Notes: generated from the letters alone by a model not told the origin. Shown: positions 15,569-24,136, counted from the first letter of the stretch. The stretch is 25,062 nucleotides of DNA from an uncultured Rubrobacteraceae bacterium (GCA_902806105.1 CADCVI010000183.1:1-25062), one strand, 5' to 3'. Program-made: numbers and translations.

Positions 15569-17523
15569 GCCACCCGTCTCCTCTCGACCAGCTCGACCAG
15601 GCCGTCGGCCCGAAGGTCGTCCAGCTTCATGCATCTCGCCCCCAGCGCCCCGGCCACACCCTCGGCCATCCCGAGCCTCACGAACCCCTCCTCAGTATCC
15701 ACGACGATCGACGCGACGCCCAGGTCCCGGAGTCCCGCCGCAGCCCCCTTCGGGTCCGGCCCGGCCGTGGCCCTCCCGTCCGTCAGCAGCACGAGCAGGG
15801 GACGGCGCTCCTTCTCCCGCATCGCCTCCCTTTTTAGCACCTCTGCCGCCTTCTCGAGCCCGGCCGAGATCGGGGTCCGCCCGCCGGTCGGAAGCTCTTC
15901 GAGGCGGCGGGCGGCGAGCTCCACGCTCGCGGTCGGGGGGAGCAGGAGCCGGGCCCCGTCGCCCCTGAAAGAAACCAGGCCTACCTTGTCCCGGCGCTGG
16001 TACGCATCAGATAGCAGGGAGAGGACGGCGCCCTTCACGGCGCTCATGCGCTTACGAGCAGCCATCGAGCCGCTCGCGTCCACGAGAAAGAGGATCAGGT
16101 TCCCCTCCCTCCCCTCACGAACCTTCTCCCGCAGGTCCTCCCGACGCACCACGAGCCCCCTCGCACCAACGCCCCGCCCGCGCTCCGCCTGTCGCGGGGC
16201 AGCGGCCCGCACCGTCGCGGCGAGCGCTACATCGTGGACCCGCCCCCCCGCCTCGCGGTCTCCGACATGCCCCCCGTGCGGGCTCCCGAGCACCCGGCTG
16301 CGCCTCCCTAGAGGACCGCCGCGGCCCTTCTCGGGGACTTCGAGGCGCACCGGCTCGAACTTCTCCCCGGAGGCGTGGCCCCTCTCGCCGGACCCGGCGC
16401 GGCTCTCGGAGGGCTCCCCGCCCGGCCGAGCCTCCCCCTCGTTCTCCGGTCCCCGTTGCCCGTCCGCGCCGCCCTCGGGGGGGTCCGTGCCGTCGTCGGG
16501 GCCGTCAGGTTCCGGGTCCTCGCCGAGTGCGGCTTCGATCTCCCCGGGGTCGAGACCGGGCTGCTCGAACGGTCCGCGCCTGCGGCGGTGCGAGAGCGCC
16601 AGGATCGCGGCGCGGCGGACGTCGTCCAGCGAGACCACGTCCCTGCCCTCCCAGGCCGCCAGAACGCGAGAGGTCTTCGCGGTCACGATGTCGCCCCTGA
16701 GCCCGTCGACCCCGAGCTCCGCGCACAGGACGGAGATCTTGTACAGCACGTCGTCCGTGAGCACGGTCCCCGGCAGACGGCCCCGCGCCTCCCCGACGAG
16801 CGCCGCGAGCTCCCCGTCGGCGCCCGCCCACTTCCGGGAGAACTCCTCGCCGTCGGCCTCGTGGTGCAGCCTGCGCCTCACGACCTCGACCCGTTCCTTC
16901 GGGTCCGGGCTGCCCGTGACCTCCACCGTGACGCCGAAGCGGTCCAGAAGCTGCGGCCGGAGCTCGCCCTCCTCCGGGTTCATCGTCCCGACGAGGATGA
17001 AGCGCGACGGATGCCGCACGCTCACCCCCTCACGCTCCACGTGGTTCGTCCCCATCGCCGCGACGTCCAACAGCAGGTCCACGAGGTGGTCCGAGAGCAG
17101 GTTCACCTCGTCCACGTACAGGATGCCGCGGTGCGCCGCCGCGAGAATCCCGGGCTCGAAGGCCTTCTTCCCCTCCAGGAGAGCCTTCTCGATATCCAGG
17201 GTCCCCGCCAGCCTGTCCGTACTCGCCCCCACCGGGAGCTCCACCAGCCTGACCGGCCGTCCTTCGACGGGCGCGTCCTCCGGATGAGGGCCCGCCGGAC
17301 ACTCCGGGTTCGGCGCTTGCGGGTCGCAGGAGTACGGGCATCCGGCGATTACCCGGATCGGGGGCAGGAGAGCCGCCAGCGCCCGGACCGCCGTGGACTT
17401 GGCGGTCCCCTTCTCCCCGCGCACGAGCACGCCCCCGACCTCGGGCGAGACCGCGTTTATGAGCAGGGCGAGCTTCAGGTCCTCCTGGCCGACGATGGCG
17501 GAGAAGGGGTAGGCGGCGCTCAT
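15565..17523 (-). CDS. Fused ChlI-ChlD type AAA+/VWA chelatase subunit (partner of CobN)
   Basis: A 652-residue motor subunit of a class I metal chelatase. The N-terminal AAA+ domain has Walker A GEKGTAKST (36-44) and Walker B ILYVDE (134-139). A Cys-containing insert lies between them (Cys62, Cys66, Cys75), as often seen in this actinobacterial subgroup. A proline- and acid-rich linker covers about 335-385. The C-terminal von Willebrand A domain carries the MIDAS motif DASGS (482-486) with LLTDG near 580. It probably couples ATP hydrolysis to metal insertion by CobN, replacing the separate CobS and CobT subunits of the classic aerobic enzyme. The ATG at 17523 overlaps the membrane-protein stop; the stop overlaps cobO. 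Often annotated as magnesium chelatase; no bacteriochlorophyll genes are here, so cobalt is more likely. Confidence 0.88.
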   Translation of the reverse strand: MSAAYPFSAIVGQEDLKLALLINAVSPEVGGVLVRGEKGTAKSTAVRALAALLPPIRVIAGCPYSCDPQAPNPECPAGPHPEDAPVEGRPVRLVELPVGASTDRLAGTLDIEKALLEGKKAFEPGILAAAHRGILYVDEVNLLSDHLVDLLLDVAAMGTNHVEREGVSVRHPSRFILVGTMNPEEGELRPQLLDRFGVTVEVTGSPDPKERVEVVRRRLHHEADGEEFSRKWAGADGELAALVGEARGRLPGTVLTDDVLYKISVLCAELGVDGLRGDIVTAKTSRVLAAWEGRDVVSLDDVRRAAILALSHRRRRGPFEQPGLDPGEIEAALGEDPEPDGPDDGTDPPEGGADGQRGPENEGEARPGGEPSESRAGSGERGHASGEKFEPVRLEVPEKGRGGPLGRRSRVLGSPHGGHVGDREAGGRVHDVALAATVRAAAPRQAERGRGVGARGLVVRREDLREKVREGREGNLILFLVDASGSMAARKRMSAVKGAVLSLLSDAYQRRDKVGLVSFRGDGARLLLPPTASVELAARRLEELPTGGRTPISAGLEKAAEVLKREAMREKERRPLLVLLTDGRATAGPDPKGAAAGLRDLGVASIVVDTEEGFVRLGMAEGVAGALGARCMKLDDLRADGLVELVERRRVA

Positions 17524-17714
17524 CGACGAGGCCGGTTCTGCCCGAGATACGAGTGAAGCGTCAGTACCAGCAGGAGGGCGCCGAAGGAGTACAGAAAAAC
17601 CGTCGAGGCAAGATCTTCCGATGCCAGCGCGGCGGCCACCAGCAAGAGCGCGCCGCCGCAAAGCTCGACTAGCCGCAAGGGTCTCTCCCGCAACCAGAGG
17701 CCGAACTCCCTCAT
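17520..17714 (-). CDS. Small two-helix membrane protein between cobN and the chelatase motor gene
   Basis: Unrecognised 64-residue protein. A short basic N-terminus (MREFGLWLRERPLR) leads into hydrophobic segment 1 (about residues 15-31) and segment 2 (about 38-59), then a basic tail (QNRPRR). This is typical of a hairpin with both ends inside. ATG 17714 overlaps the cobN stop and its own stop overlaps the next gene, both as ATGA. The frame is open only over this length in sensible composition. The position between the two subunits of one chelatase suggests a role in placing the enzyme at the membrane or handing over cobalt, but no motif shows this. The single Cys and one His could be relevant to metal. 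Confidence 0.75.
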   Translation of the reverse strand: MREFGLWLRERPLRLVELCGGALLLVAAALASEDLASTVFLYSFGALLLVLTLHSYLGQNRPRR

Positions 17715-20700
17715 ACCCGGTCCTCCAGCATACCCTCGGCCTCCAGGTAGACCTGCTTCAAACCGTCCAGGTCCTCGGGCTCGGGCTCGGCCCACATGCC
17801 GCGCTCGGCGGCTTCGAGCAGGCGCTCGCTTATGGCGCGCAGGGCCCACGGGTTGGACTGCTGCATGAACTCGCGGACGGTCTCGTCGAGGACGTACTTG
17901 CGGGTGACGTCGCGGTACATCCAGTCCTCCACCACGTTCGCGGTGGCGTCGTAGCCGAAGAGGTAGTCGACGGTTGCGGAGAGCTCGAAGGCGCCCTTGT
18001 AGCCGTGCTTTTGCATGGCGCCGATCCACTTCGGGTTCGCGACCCGGCTGCGGAAGACGCGGCGGGCTTCTTCGGAGAGGTCGCGTGTCTTCGGGCGCGA
18101 CGGGTCTGCGGAGTCGCCTATGTAGGCCTTCGGGTCGCGGCCGGTGAGGGCGCGGACGGCGGCGATCATGCCCCCGTGGTACTGGAAGTAGTCGTCGGAG
18201 TCGAAGAGGTCGTGCTCGCGGTTGTCTATGTTCTTGACCGCGACCTCGGTGCGCCGGAGGTTCGAGTGGAGCGCGTCGCGCGCCTCCACCCCGTCCAGGC
18301 CCTTCCCGTAGGCGTAGCCGCCCCAGACGGCGTAGACCTCCGCCAGGTCCTCGTCGTCGCGCCAGTTGCGCGCGTCCATGAGGGGCAGGAGGCCCGCGCC
18401 GTAGGCCCCGGGCTTGGAGCCGAAGATGCGGGTCGTGGAGCGGCGCTCGTCGGCGCCGGAATCCTTCTCCTCCCGGGCGTGCTTTCGGACGAAGTTCATC
18501 TCGTCGGGCTCGTCGAGGGCGGCGACCGTTCGGACTGCCTCGTCCATCAAGGAGATCAGGTTTGGGAACGCGTCCCGGAAGAAGCCGCTGATCCTCACGG
18601 TAACGTCTACCCTCGGCCGTCCGAGCTCCTCCAAGGGCACGACCGCGAGCCCCGTCACGCGCCTTGACTCCTCGTTCCACTTCGGCCGAACGCCCATGAG
18701 CGCGAGGATCTCGGCGATGTCGTCGCCCTGCGTGCGCATCGCGGCCGTCCCCCACACCACGATCCCGACGGTCTCCGGATAGCGCCCTTCTTCCTCCATG
18801 TGACGCCGCAACAGGTCGTCGGCGAGCCCCTGCCCGACCTCCCACGAGAGCTGCGAGGGCAGCGCCTTCGGGTCGACGGAGTAGAAGTTTCGCCCCGTCG
18901 GAAGGACGTTGACGAGCCCACGCGTCGGCGAACCGGAGGGACCGGCCGGCACGTAACCGCCCGAGAGCCCCGAGATGAGGTTCTTCGTCTCGTCGGGCGT
19001 GCGCATCAGGCGCGGCACGACCTCCCCGGCGGCGAAGCGCAGAGAGCGCGCTACCCCCTCGTCCGCCACGCCAAGGACACCCTCGCACACGGCATCTGCT
19101 TCGGCTGCGTCCCACCCGCGTTCTTCGAGCGCGAAGAGCAGGGCCTGGGAAGCCTCCTCCAGTTTGTCCAGCAGGTCGGAGGCGGTGGCGACGACCCCGG
19201 GGAAGCGGGCGGAGAGGGACTCGGGGGCCTCCGCCCGTAGGCCGCCGTTCTCGGCGAGGGAGCGTTCGTCGAGACCGTAGGCGGCGCCGACGGCCCTTCT
19301 GAGGCCCGGGGTCTCGCCCGCGCCGAGGCGCAGGATCGAGGCGACGAGGTGGCGCAGCGGCTCGCCCTCCGGGGCCTGCCCGAGGACGTGGAGGCCGCCG
19401 CGAATCGGCAGGTCCTTTATCTCGCAGAGGTAGCCGTCGACGTGGACCAGAAAGTCGCCGAACTCCTCGGGCTCCTCCTCGACGCCGAGGTCGCGGTGAA
19501 GCTCGGCGTCGCGAAGGACCTCCCAGATCTTCACCCGGATCGCCGGTAGCTTGGAGGGATCCAGCGTCTCGACCTGATAGTACTCGTCGAGGAGCTGCTC
19601 CAGCTTCGCCAGATCGTCGTAGGTCTCCGCCCGCGTCATCGGCGGGATGAGGTGGTCCACGACCGTCGCGTGAGCCCGGCGCTTGGCCTGCGTCCCCTCG
19701 CCGGGGTCGTTGACGACGAACGGGTAGAAGAGCGGGACGTCCTTCAGCGCCGCGTCCGGGGCGCACGCCCCCGAGAGGCCCAGCGACTTGCCGGGGAGCC
19801 ATTCGAGCGTCCCGTGCTTGCCGAGGTGGACGATCGCGTCGGCCCCGAACTCTTCGATGATCCACCAGTAAGAGGCGAGGTAGTGGTGGGTCGGCGGGAG
19901 GTCGGGGTCGTGGTAGATCGCGATCGGGTTCTCCCCGAACCCGCGCGGCGACTGTATCCCGACGAACACGTCCCCGAACCTCAGGCCCGCGACCACGAAC
20001 TCGTCCCCATGGACGTACAACTCGCCCGGCGGCGGCCCCCAGTGCTCCACGACCCCGGCCCTCAACTCTTCAGGAAGCCCGGCGAACCACTCCGCGTAGC
20101 GACCCGTACCGAGGCGCCCCGTCGCACCCCCCAGCTGCTCCTCGGTCAGAAACTCCAGGTCGTGCCCGCCCGCGGCGATGAGAGCGTGGATCAGCTCGTC
20201 CCCATCCTCCGGCGCCCCGCTCACGCGGTACCCCGCCTCCCGGAGCGCATTGAGCAGCCCTATGGCGCTCACCGGCGTGTCGAGCCCGACGGCGTTCCCG
20301 ACCCGCGAGTGCTTCGTCGGGTAGTTGGAGAGCAGGATAGCCAGCTTCTTCTCGCCGTTCGGCGTCGTCCCGAGGCGCGCGAACCGGGCGGCCAGACCGG
20401 CGAGGCGCGCGGTCCGGCCCGGGTCCGTCCTGTACAGCGTGAGCGGGGCGCCGACCGGCGAACCCTCGGAGGAACGCTCCTTGAAGGAGAACGGGACCCC
20501 GATTATGCGGCCGTCGAACTCGGGGATTGCGACCTGCCAGGCGACGTCCAGCGGCGAGAGACCGGCGTCGGAGCGGAGCCACGCCTCGCGAGATCCCGTC
20601 GTGCAGATCCCCTGCACCACCGGCACCCCCAGCTCTTCGAGCGCGGGCACCTCCCACTCCAGCCAGCCCTCCGGCGAGCCCTCCTTGTAGGCGTCCGAGG

Positions 20701-21460
20701 CGTTCGAGCCCCCGCCGGCGAGCACGGTGGTCACGAGGGAGTCGACGCGGCCCTTCAGCATCTCGATCGCCGCGACCTCGCCGTCCGCCCCGCCCCGCAG
20801 CGAGTAGCAGAACACGGGCAGGGCGTTCGCCCCCGCCTCGTCCAGGGCGCCGACCAGATCGTCTACGAACGCGGTGTTGCCGCTCATCCAGTGGGCGCGG
20901 TAGAAGACGACGCCGACGGTCGGGCGGCCCTCGTCGTGAAGCGGCAAGAGGTCTTCTAGGGAAGCACCGTCGCCGAGCGCCGGATGGTAGACGCCCACGT
21001 CCGGCAACGCCTTCGGGGGCTCGAAGCCGTAGCCCTCGACGAGGAGCGTGTCCGCGACGAAGCGGAGCAGGTTCTCGGTGTTGACGAGGCCGCCGTGCCT
21101 CAGGTACTCGAACGCCTCGGCGACCGTCCCCGAGGGCGCGGTCGAGAGCGCGGTAAGCTCAGCGTCGGGCTCCGCCTCCCCGCCGAACGCCAGCAGGGGG
21201 ATGCCCATCTCGTCGCAGCGGCGTCGCAGATTCTCGACCCCCTCGGGCCACGCCCGCTTGCCGCCGAGGAGGCGCAGGATCACGGCTCGCGCCCCCGGCA
21301 GGGCCTCGTCCAGGAAGGCTCGCGGGTCGGCCAGGTTGACCGGGTTGGCGCAGCGGACCCCGGGGAAGCCGTCGGGCAGGAGTTCCGAGGCCCTGGCGGC
21401 GGCCAGTATCTCGGTGTCCGCCGTCGTCAGAAAGAGCAGGGTTCTGGCACCGTCGGCCAT
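17711..21460 (-). CDS. cobN: Cobaltochelatase large subunit CobN
   Basis: The porphyrin-binding subunit of class I chelatases, which inserts cobalt into hydrogenobyrinate a,c-diamide using the ATPase of a ChlI/ChlD-type partner. The 1249-residue protein is of normal length and matches CobN/BchH throughout: VGVVFYRAHWMSGNTAFVD, AILLSNYPTKHSRVGNAVG, HLGKHGTLEWLPGKS, GLSGGYVPAGPSGSPTRG, LPTGRNFYSVDPKALPS and SNPWALRAISERLLEAAERG near the end. ATG 21460 is chosen because GGAG lies 5 nt before it and the conserved start TLLFLTTADTEIL follows. It lies 25 bp after the cobQ stop. Its stop overlaps the small membrane-protein gene. CobN (and not BchH) is preferred because of the context. Confidence 0.95.
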   Translation of the reverse strand: MADGARTLLFLTTADTEILAAARASELLPDGFPGVRCANPVNLADPRAFLDEALPGARAVILRLLGGKRAWPEGVENLRRRCDEMGIPLLAFGGEAEPDAELTALSTAPSGTVAEAFEYLRHGGLVNTENLLRFVADTLLVEGYGFEPPKALPDVGVYHPALGDGASLEDLLPLHDEGRPTVGVVFYRAHWMSGNTAFVDDLVGALDEAGANALPVFCYSLRGGADGEVAAIEMLKGRVDSLVTTVLAGGGSNASDAYKEGSPEGWLEWEVPALEELGVPVVQGICTTGSREAWLRSDAGLSPLDVAWQVAIPEFDGRIIGVPFSFKERSSEGSPVGAPLTLYRTDPGRTARLAGLAARFARLGTTPNGEKKLAILLSNYPTKHSRVGNAVGLDTPVSAIGLLNALREAGYRVSGAPEDGDELIHALIAAGGHDLEFLTEEQLGGATGRLGTGRYAEWFAGLPEELRAGVVEHWGPPPGELYVHGDEFVVAGLRFGDVFVGIQSPRGFGENPIAIYHDPDLPPTHHYLASYWWIIEEFGADAIVHLGKHGTLEWLPGKSLGLSGACAPDAALKDVPLFYPFVVNDPGEGTQAKRRAHATVVDHLIPPMTRAETYDDLAKLEQLLDEYYQVETLDPSKLPAIRVKIWEVLRDAELHRDLGVEEEPEEFGDFLVHVDGYLCEIKDLPIRGGLHVLGQAPEGEPLRHLVASILRLGAGETPGLRRAVGAAYGLDERSLAENGGLRAEAPESLSARFPGVVATASDLLDKLEEASQALLFALEERGWDAAEADAVCEGVLGVADEGVARSLRFAAGEVVPRLMRTPDETKNLISGLSGGYVPAGPSGSPTRGLVNVLPTGRNFYSVDPKALPSQLSWEVGQGLADDLLRRHMEEEGRYPETVGIVVWGTAAMRTQGDDIAEILALMGVRPKWNEESRRVTGLAVVPLEELGRPRVDVTVRISGFFRDAFPNLISLMDEAVRTVAALDEPDEMNFVRKHAREEKDSGADERRSTTRIFGSKPGAYGAGLLPLMDARNWRDDEDLAEVYAVWGGYAYGKGLDGVEARDALHSNLRRTEVAVKNIDNREHDLFDSDDYFQYHGGMIAAVRALTGRDPKAYIGDSADPSRPKTRDLSEEARRVFRSRVANPKWIGAMQKHGYKGAFELSATVDYLFGYDATANVVEDWMYRDVTRKYVLDETVREFMQQSNPWALRAISERLLEAAERGMWAEPEPEDLDGLKQVYLEAEGMLEDRV

Positions 21461-21485
21461 CAATTCTCCGCCTCTAGCTTGGATC

Positions 21486-23114
21486 TCATCTCGGCCTCCC
21501 CGGCTTCGCATTGGTTTCGATCTCTTCGAGAGCGTCGTGACCGTTACCGGCCGCGCCGCCTCGCAACGCCCCCGACGCCACCAGGGGCCGGACATCGGTG
21601 GACGACGGGTGGGGGCCGACGACGGGGAGCCCCGCGGGCGAACCTTCGTCGATCAGGCGGAGCAACGCCTCCCGGTCCACGTTCTCGGCGACGAGATCCC
21701 CGAGCTTGTCGATCTGGGCCTCCCTGGCGGCGGCGAACGGCTCGTCCCCGGGCTTCCAGTCGAGGCCGCGCGCCTCTGCCACGTGAAGGAGGAAGGACCG
21801 GCGGAAGGCGTCCGACTCGAAGACGCCGTGCCAGGAGGTCCCGAAGGTTTGCCCAACCACGCAGCCCTCGTCCGCGACGGGCGTGAGGAACAGGGGCTCC
21901 CCCCCGGAGCGGGCGACGCGTCCGTGACGGATCTCATACCCCGAGACCGGCGCGTCCCCGAAGTACGTCGCCCGCCCCTCGGGACGCCCGAGGAGCTTCT
22001 CCTCCTCGAAGACGGTCTCGACCGGGAGGAGGCCGAGCCCGGAGACCTCGCCCTTGCGGCTCTCGACCCCATCAGAAACCCTGGTCCCCATCATCTGGTA
22101 GCCGCCGCAGATACCGAGGGTCGGGAGGCCCAGTTTCGCCCTCTGAAGGATCGCCCGATCCAGGCCGGAGGCACGGAGCTTCGCGAGGTCGTCGACGGTC
22201 GCCTTGGTGCCGGGCAGGACGGCGAGGTCGGCGTCGAGCACCTCCTCGGGCGACCCCGTGAAGCGCACCGCAACACCCGGCTCGTGGGAGAGGGCGTCCA
22301 TGTCGGTGAAGTTGCTGATCCTGCCGAGGCGCAACACCGCGACGCGCAAGACGTCCCTCCCCAGGGGCGACTTGGCAGGGCGGGGCACGTCGAGGGCGAG
22401 CGAGTCCTCCCCGTCGAGGAGGCTCAGGCCCCTCGCGTGGGGCAGCGTGCCGAGGAACGGCCGCCCGGTCATCCCGCTCATCTGCCGGAGCCCCGGCTCC
22501 AGGACCGCGGGATCCCCCCGGAACTTGTTGACGAGAAAGCCCCCGACGAGCGCCTGGTCCTCCGGCGAGAGGAGGGCGAGGGTGCCGTAGAGGGAGGCGA
22601 AGAGGCCGCCCCGGTCGATGTCCCCGACGACGACGACCGGCAGGCTTGCCGCGCGAGCGAGGCCCATGTTCGCGATGTCGTTCTCCCTGAGGTTGATCTC
22701 CGCCGGGCTCCCCGCCCCCTCGCAGACGACCACGTCGAAGCGCCGGCGCAGGTCGGAGAGCGAGTCGAGGACCACCGGCAGAAGCTCCTTCTTCATCGCG
22801 CCGTAGCTTCTCGCCGTAGCCGTGGCGTAGGGCTTTCCCAGCAGGATCACCTGCGTCTCCCGCTCCGCCGAGGGCTTCAAGAGCACCGGGTTCATCGCGG
22901 CCTCTGGCTCTACCCTCGCCGCCGCGGCCTGCGCGGCCTGCGCCCGCCCGATCTCCGCCCCCTCCCGCGTCACGAAGCTGTTCAGGGCCATGTTCTGGGC
23001 CTTGAACGGCGCGACCCTCACGCCCTCGCGCACGAGCCAGCGGCAGATCCCGGCCACGACGACGCTCTTCCCCGCGTCCGAGTGCGTCCCGGCGACGAGC
23101 AGCGCGCCCCTCAC
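21486..23114 (-). CDS. cobQ: Cobyric acid synthase (CbiP/CobQ)
   Basis: Amidates the b, d, e and g side chains of adenosylcobyrinate a,c-diamide using glutamine and ATP. The 542-residue protein has P-loop GTHSDAGKS (9-17), APFKAQNMALNSFVT, the CEGAGSPAEINL motif, and a C-terminal amidotransferase domain with nucleophile Cys336 in GICGGYQMMG and His429 in GTSWHGVFES. The GTG at 23114 overlaps the cbtA stop (GTGA) and has GGGGGGA about 8 nt upstream. The last 45-50 residues, rich in Gly, Ala, Pro and Ser, run beyond the usual end of the family and look unstructured. It is the first enzyme gene after the transporter pair. Confidence 0.95.
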   Translation of the reverse strand: MRGALLVAGTHSDAGKSVVVAGICRWLVREGVRVAPFKAQNMALNSFVTREGAEIGRAQAAQAAAARVEPEAAMNPVLLKPSAERETQVILLGKPYATATARSYGAMKKELLPVVLDSLSDLRRRFDVVVCEGAGSPAEINLRENDIANMGLARAASLPVVVVGDIDRGGLFASLYGTLALLSPEDQALVGGFLVNKFRGDPAVLEPGLRQMSGMTGRPFLGTLPHARGLSLLDGEDSLALDVPRPAKSPLGRDVLRVAVLRLGRISNFTDMDALSHEPGVAVRFTGSPEEVLDADLAVLPGTKATVDDLAKLRASGLDRAILQRAKLGLPTLGICGGYQMMGTRVSDGVESRKGEVSGLGLLPVETVFEEEKLLGRPEGRATYFGDAPVSGYEIRHGRVARSGGEPLFLTPVADEGCVVGQTFGTSWHGVFESDAFRRSFLLHVAEARGLDWKPGDEPFAAAREAQIDKLGDLVAENVDREALLRLIDEGSPAGLPVVGPHPSSTDVRPLVASGALRGGAAGNGHDALEEIETNAKPGRPR

Positions 23115-23881
23115 CCCGTGGTCCCCCCGGGCACGGAGCGCGCCGTCTCCCTCGCGCCGCGTGCAACTGCCCTCTCCGAGAGCAGCCCGAAGGCGCACCC
23201 TACCCCCGCCCAGAGCACGGCCTGCGTACCCAGGGAAGAGAGCCTGAAGGCCCACACGAGATCCGCCGGGGCATCCCCGGCCGTGGCCCCCTCGAAGCCG
23301 GGCAGCAGGAACATGAGCAACCCCCACGAGACGGCGAGAAACGAGCCGGTCGCGAGGTGGCGCGCGGGCGTCGAGAGCGCCCCGAGCTCCCGGGAGAGCC
23401 GCCACGCGAAGAAGACGGCGAGCAGGGAGAGGCCGACCATCGCGAGGTACGAGAGGGTGCGGGCGGTAAGGGTCTCCGGGTCCGTACCGACGCCGGGCGG
23501 GTTCGGGGGGTACTTCAGGAACGGCACGAGGACCGCCCCCGCGAAGACCGCGGCCGCCAGCTTGATGCTCCGGCCCCAGCCCTCGCCCGCCAGGCGCCCC
23601 CCGAAGAGCCCCGAGGCGAGGCCGAAGAGCGCCCCCATAGCGGTGCCGTAGAGCCCGGTCGCCAGGAACAGCCCGCCCTTCTGCTCGCCACGCCCGAAGA
23701 CCTCCTCCGCGTCGTGGTGGGAGCCTTCCGCCTGCCCCTCGGCGTGGCTGTGGCCGCCGCTGCCCTCCATCGCGATGGCACGGTCGAGGATCGGCTCCCC
23801 GAAGGCGAAGCCGAAGAGCCCGGCGAGCAGGCCGGCGGCGAGGCCCGCGAGGAGCCCCCATCGGAGGTGGGTTCGGATCAC
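23111..23881 (-). CDS. cbtA: Predicted cobalt transporter subunit CbtA
   Basis: An integral membrane protein of 256 residues with about six hydrophobic segments (near 8-28, 70-95, 104-125, 144-162, 176-194 and 217-238). A His-rich loop after the first segment (GGHSHAEGQAEGSHHDAE) is a probable metal-binding site. The family motif FLKYPPNPPGVG follows the third segment. CbtA/CbtB pairs are predicted cobalt importers found behind B12 riboswitches, as here. The GTG at 23881 is the first usable start and opens directly into the first helix, but its ribosome site is poor, so coupling to cbtB 21 nt upstream may help. The stop overlaps cobQ. Confidence 0.9.
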   Translation of the reverse strand: MIRTHLRWGLLAGLAAGLLAGLFGFAFGEPILDRAIAMEGSGGHSHAEGQAEGSHHDAEEVFGRGEQKGGLFLATGLYGTAMGALFGLASGLFGGRLAGEGWGRSIKLAAAVFAGAVLVPFLKYPPNPPGVGTDPETLTARTLSYLAMVGLSLLAVFFAWRLSRELGALSTPARHLATGSFLAVSWGLLMFLLPGFEGATAGDAPADLVWAFRLSSLGTQAVLWAGVGCAFGLLSERAVARGARETARSVPGGTTG

Positions 23882-23902
23882 CGCTACGAAGACGTTAGCG
23901 GT

Positions 23903-24103
23903 CTAGTGGCAAGGTGTGCCGAGCAGGTGACGCCCGTCGTGGAAGAGCTCGTGCATGTAGTTTGCGGCCTGGGAGGCCTCCGCCCCGATAGCGGGCGAGA
24001 GCAACACCCCGTTGTCGAAGAGCACCGCGTAGAGCACGAGCATCGCCAGGGCAAGGGGGTATAGAAGCCGTGCCCCCACCAGGGTCTTCGGGGTAGCGTT
24101 CAA
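23903..24103 (-). CDS. cbtB: Predicted cobalt transporter subunit CbtB
   Basis: A 66-residue single-helix membrane protein (hydrophobic segment about residues 12-29). It ends in the family hallmark HELFHDGRHLLGTPCH (51-66), whose four histidines and one cysteine are likely to bind cobalt. TTG 24103 is chosen because GAGGAGGAGG lies 8 nt upstream. It is the first gene of the operon and lies directly under the riboswitch. Its partner cbtA follows after 21 nt. Confidence 0.92.
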   Translation of the reverse strand: MNATPKTLVGARLLYPLALAMLVLYAVLFDNGVLLSPAIGAEASQAANYMHELFHDGRHLLGTPCH

Positions 24104-24112
24104 CAGAACAAC

Positions 24113-24136
24113 CTCCTCCTCGGGGTCCGCGCCCCG
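24113..24136 (-). promoter_or_regulatory. Hairpin abutting the cbtB ribosome site (possible riboswitch output element)
   Basis: On the minus strand CGGGG (24136-24132) can pair with CCCCG (24125-24121), directly followed by the ribosome site GAGGAGGAGG (about 24122-24113). There is no T tract, which favours control of translation rather than termination. Whether this stem switches with the aptamer is inference. Confidence 0.4.

Noticed and set aside
15565..17523. Magnesium chelatase for (bacterio)chlorophyll
   Set aside because: No pigment genes are nearby and the gene is coupled to cobN and cobO, so a corrin chelatase role is more likely.
14468..23651. Very long plus-strand open frames opposite cobB, the chelatase genes, cobN and cobQ
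   Set aside because: They are rich in Arg, Pro, Ser and Gly without motifs, and lie antisense to clearly recognisable enzymes.
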